NCBI GenBank assembly: GCA_021734595.1
Contig: JAIPIO010000230.1
Coordinates: forward strand, 1 to 6,438
Origin: Kiritimatiellales bacterium
GTDB lineage: Bacteria > Verrucomicrobiota > Kiritimatiellia > Kiritimatiellales > Pontiellaceae
Reading direction: 5' to 3'
DNA: 6,438 nt
Shown: in pieces, positions 6,280 through 6,438 of the stretch
How the letters are laid out: each line of letters starts with the position of its first letter
Position numbering within the stretch: position 1 is the stretch's first letter
Made by a program: the position numbers and the translations under genes
Notes under the pieces: generated by a model
What the model saw: only the letters and a program-made list of their open reading frames with translations
Told to the model about the DNA's origin: nothing
Databases searched by the model: none

Positions 6280-6438
6280 AAAAAATACTGCTGACATTTG
6301 CATCGCTTGCCACGGCGCTCGGCGCCTTCGCAAGCCACTGGGACGGCAGCAGCACGCTGCCGGTCCACAAGATTCCAATCACGGATGGAGACGGGAACAA
6401 GATTGTTCCAACGGTTCCCGACGCCATGCCGTTCTCCG
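6276..6438 (+). CDS. Secreted protein of unknown function, N-terminal part (3' end outside window)
   Basis: A GTG at 6276 overlaps the TGA stop of the upstream oxidoreductase (GTGA), and the frame stays open to the right edge, giving 54 residues. Residues 1-19 are a clear signal peptide: MKK, a hydrophobic stretch (ILLTFASLATALG), and cleavage near AFAS. The mature part begins HWDGSSTLPVHKIPITDGDG and continues to PDAMPFS. A weak CGGA at 6263-6266 gives about 9 nt spacing; the overlap suggests translational coupling. From memory, similar HWDG...PVH.IP...MPFS openings precede CxxCH haem motifs in multihaem cytochrome-like proteins of PVC bacteria, but no CxxCH lies within the visible part, so this is only a guess. 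If right, the protein could accept electrons linked to the neighbouring oxidoreductase. Existence of the gene is well supported; identity is not. Confidence 0.75.
   Translation, partial: MKKILLTFASLATALGAFASHWDGSSTLPVHKIPITDGDGNKIVPTVPDAMPFS

Overview
The window is a compact stretch of chromosomal DNA with every recognisable gene on the + strand. It looks like carbohydrate-catabolism DNA from a Gram-negative bacterium of the Planctomycetota/Verrucomicrobiota/Lentisphaerota/Kiritimatiellota (PVC) group. That placement is an inference. It rests on the mix of Gfo/Idh/MocA oxidoreductases with Tat-like leaders, secreted ThuA-like proteins, a secreted HEAT-repeat protein ending in a carbohydrate-binding-like domain, a fairly GC-rich coding bias and clear Shine-Dalgarno sites. 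A marine or gut polysaccharide degrader, for example a Kiritimatiellota relative, would fit, but the sequence alone does not settle the phylum.

Region 1 (2-4744) is a tightly packed four-gene block. It holds the C-terminal part of a Gfo/Idh/MocA oxidoreductase (cut by the window edge), a secreted ThuA-like protein, a second and divergent secreted ThuA-like protein, and a 780-residue secreted HEAT-repeat protein with a C-terminal beta-sandwich-like domain. Gaps between genes are only 15, 21 and 9 nt, so they are probably one operon. Region 2 (4745-4938) is the only real intergenic region. It carries three palindromes of the form TTCCAA-N3-TTGGAA, the last embedded in a perfect 15-bp hairpin that probably ends the upstream transcript, followed by a plausible sigma70-type promoter. 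Region 3 (4939-6438) is a second transcription unit: a complete Gfo/Idh/MocA oxidoreductase with a Tat-like leader, whose stop codon overlaps (GTGA) the GTG start of a secreted protein running off the right edge.

How they may work together: Gfo/Idh/MocA enzymes oxidise sugar hydroxyls with NAD(P), and ThuA acts with the Gfo/Idh/MocA enzyme ThuB on 3-keto-disaccharides in rhizobia. Export signals on at least four of the six proteins suggest an extracytoplasmic version of such keto-glycoside chemistry, with the HEAT/CBM-like protein as scaffold or glycan binder. This is a hypothesis from family knowledge and neighbourhood; no substrate can be read from the sequence. No RNA genes, insertion sequences, CRISPR arrays or attachment sites were seen.
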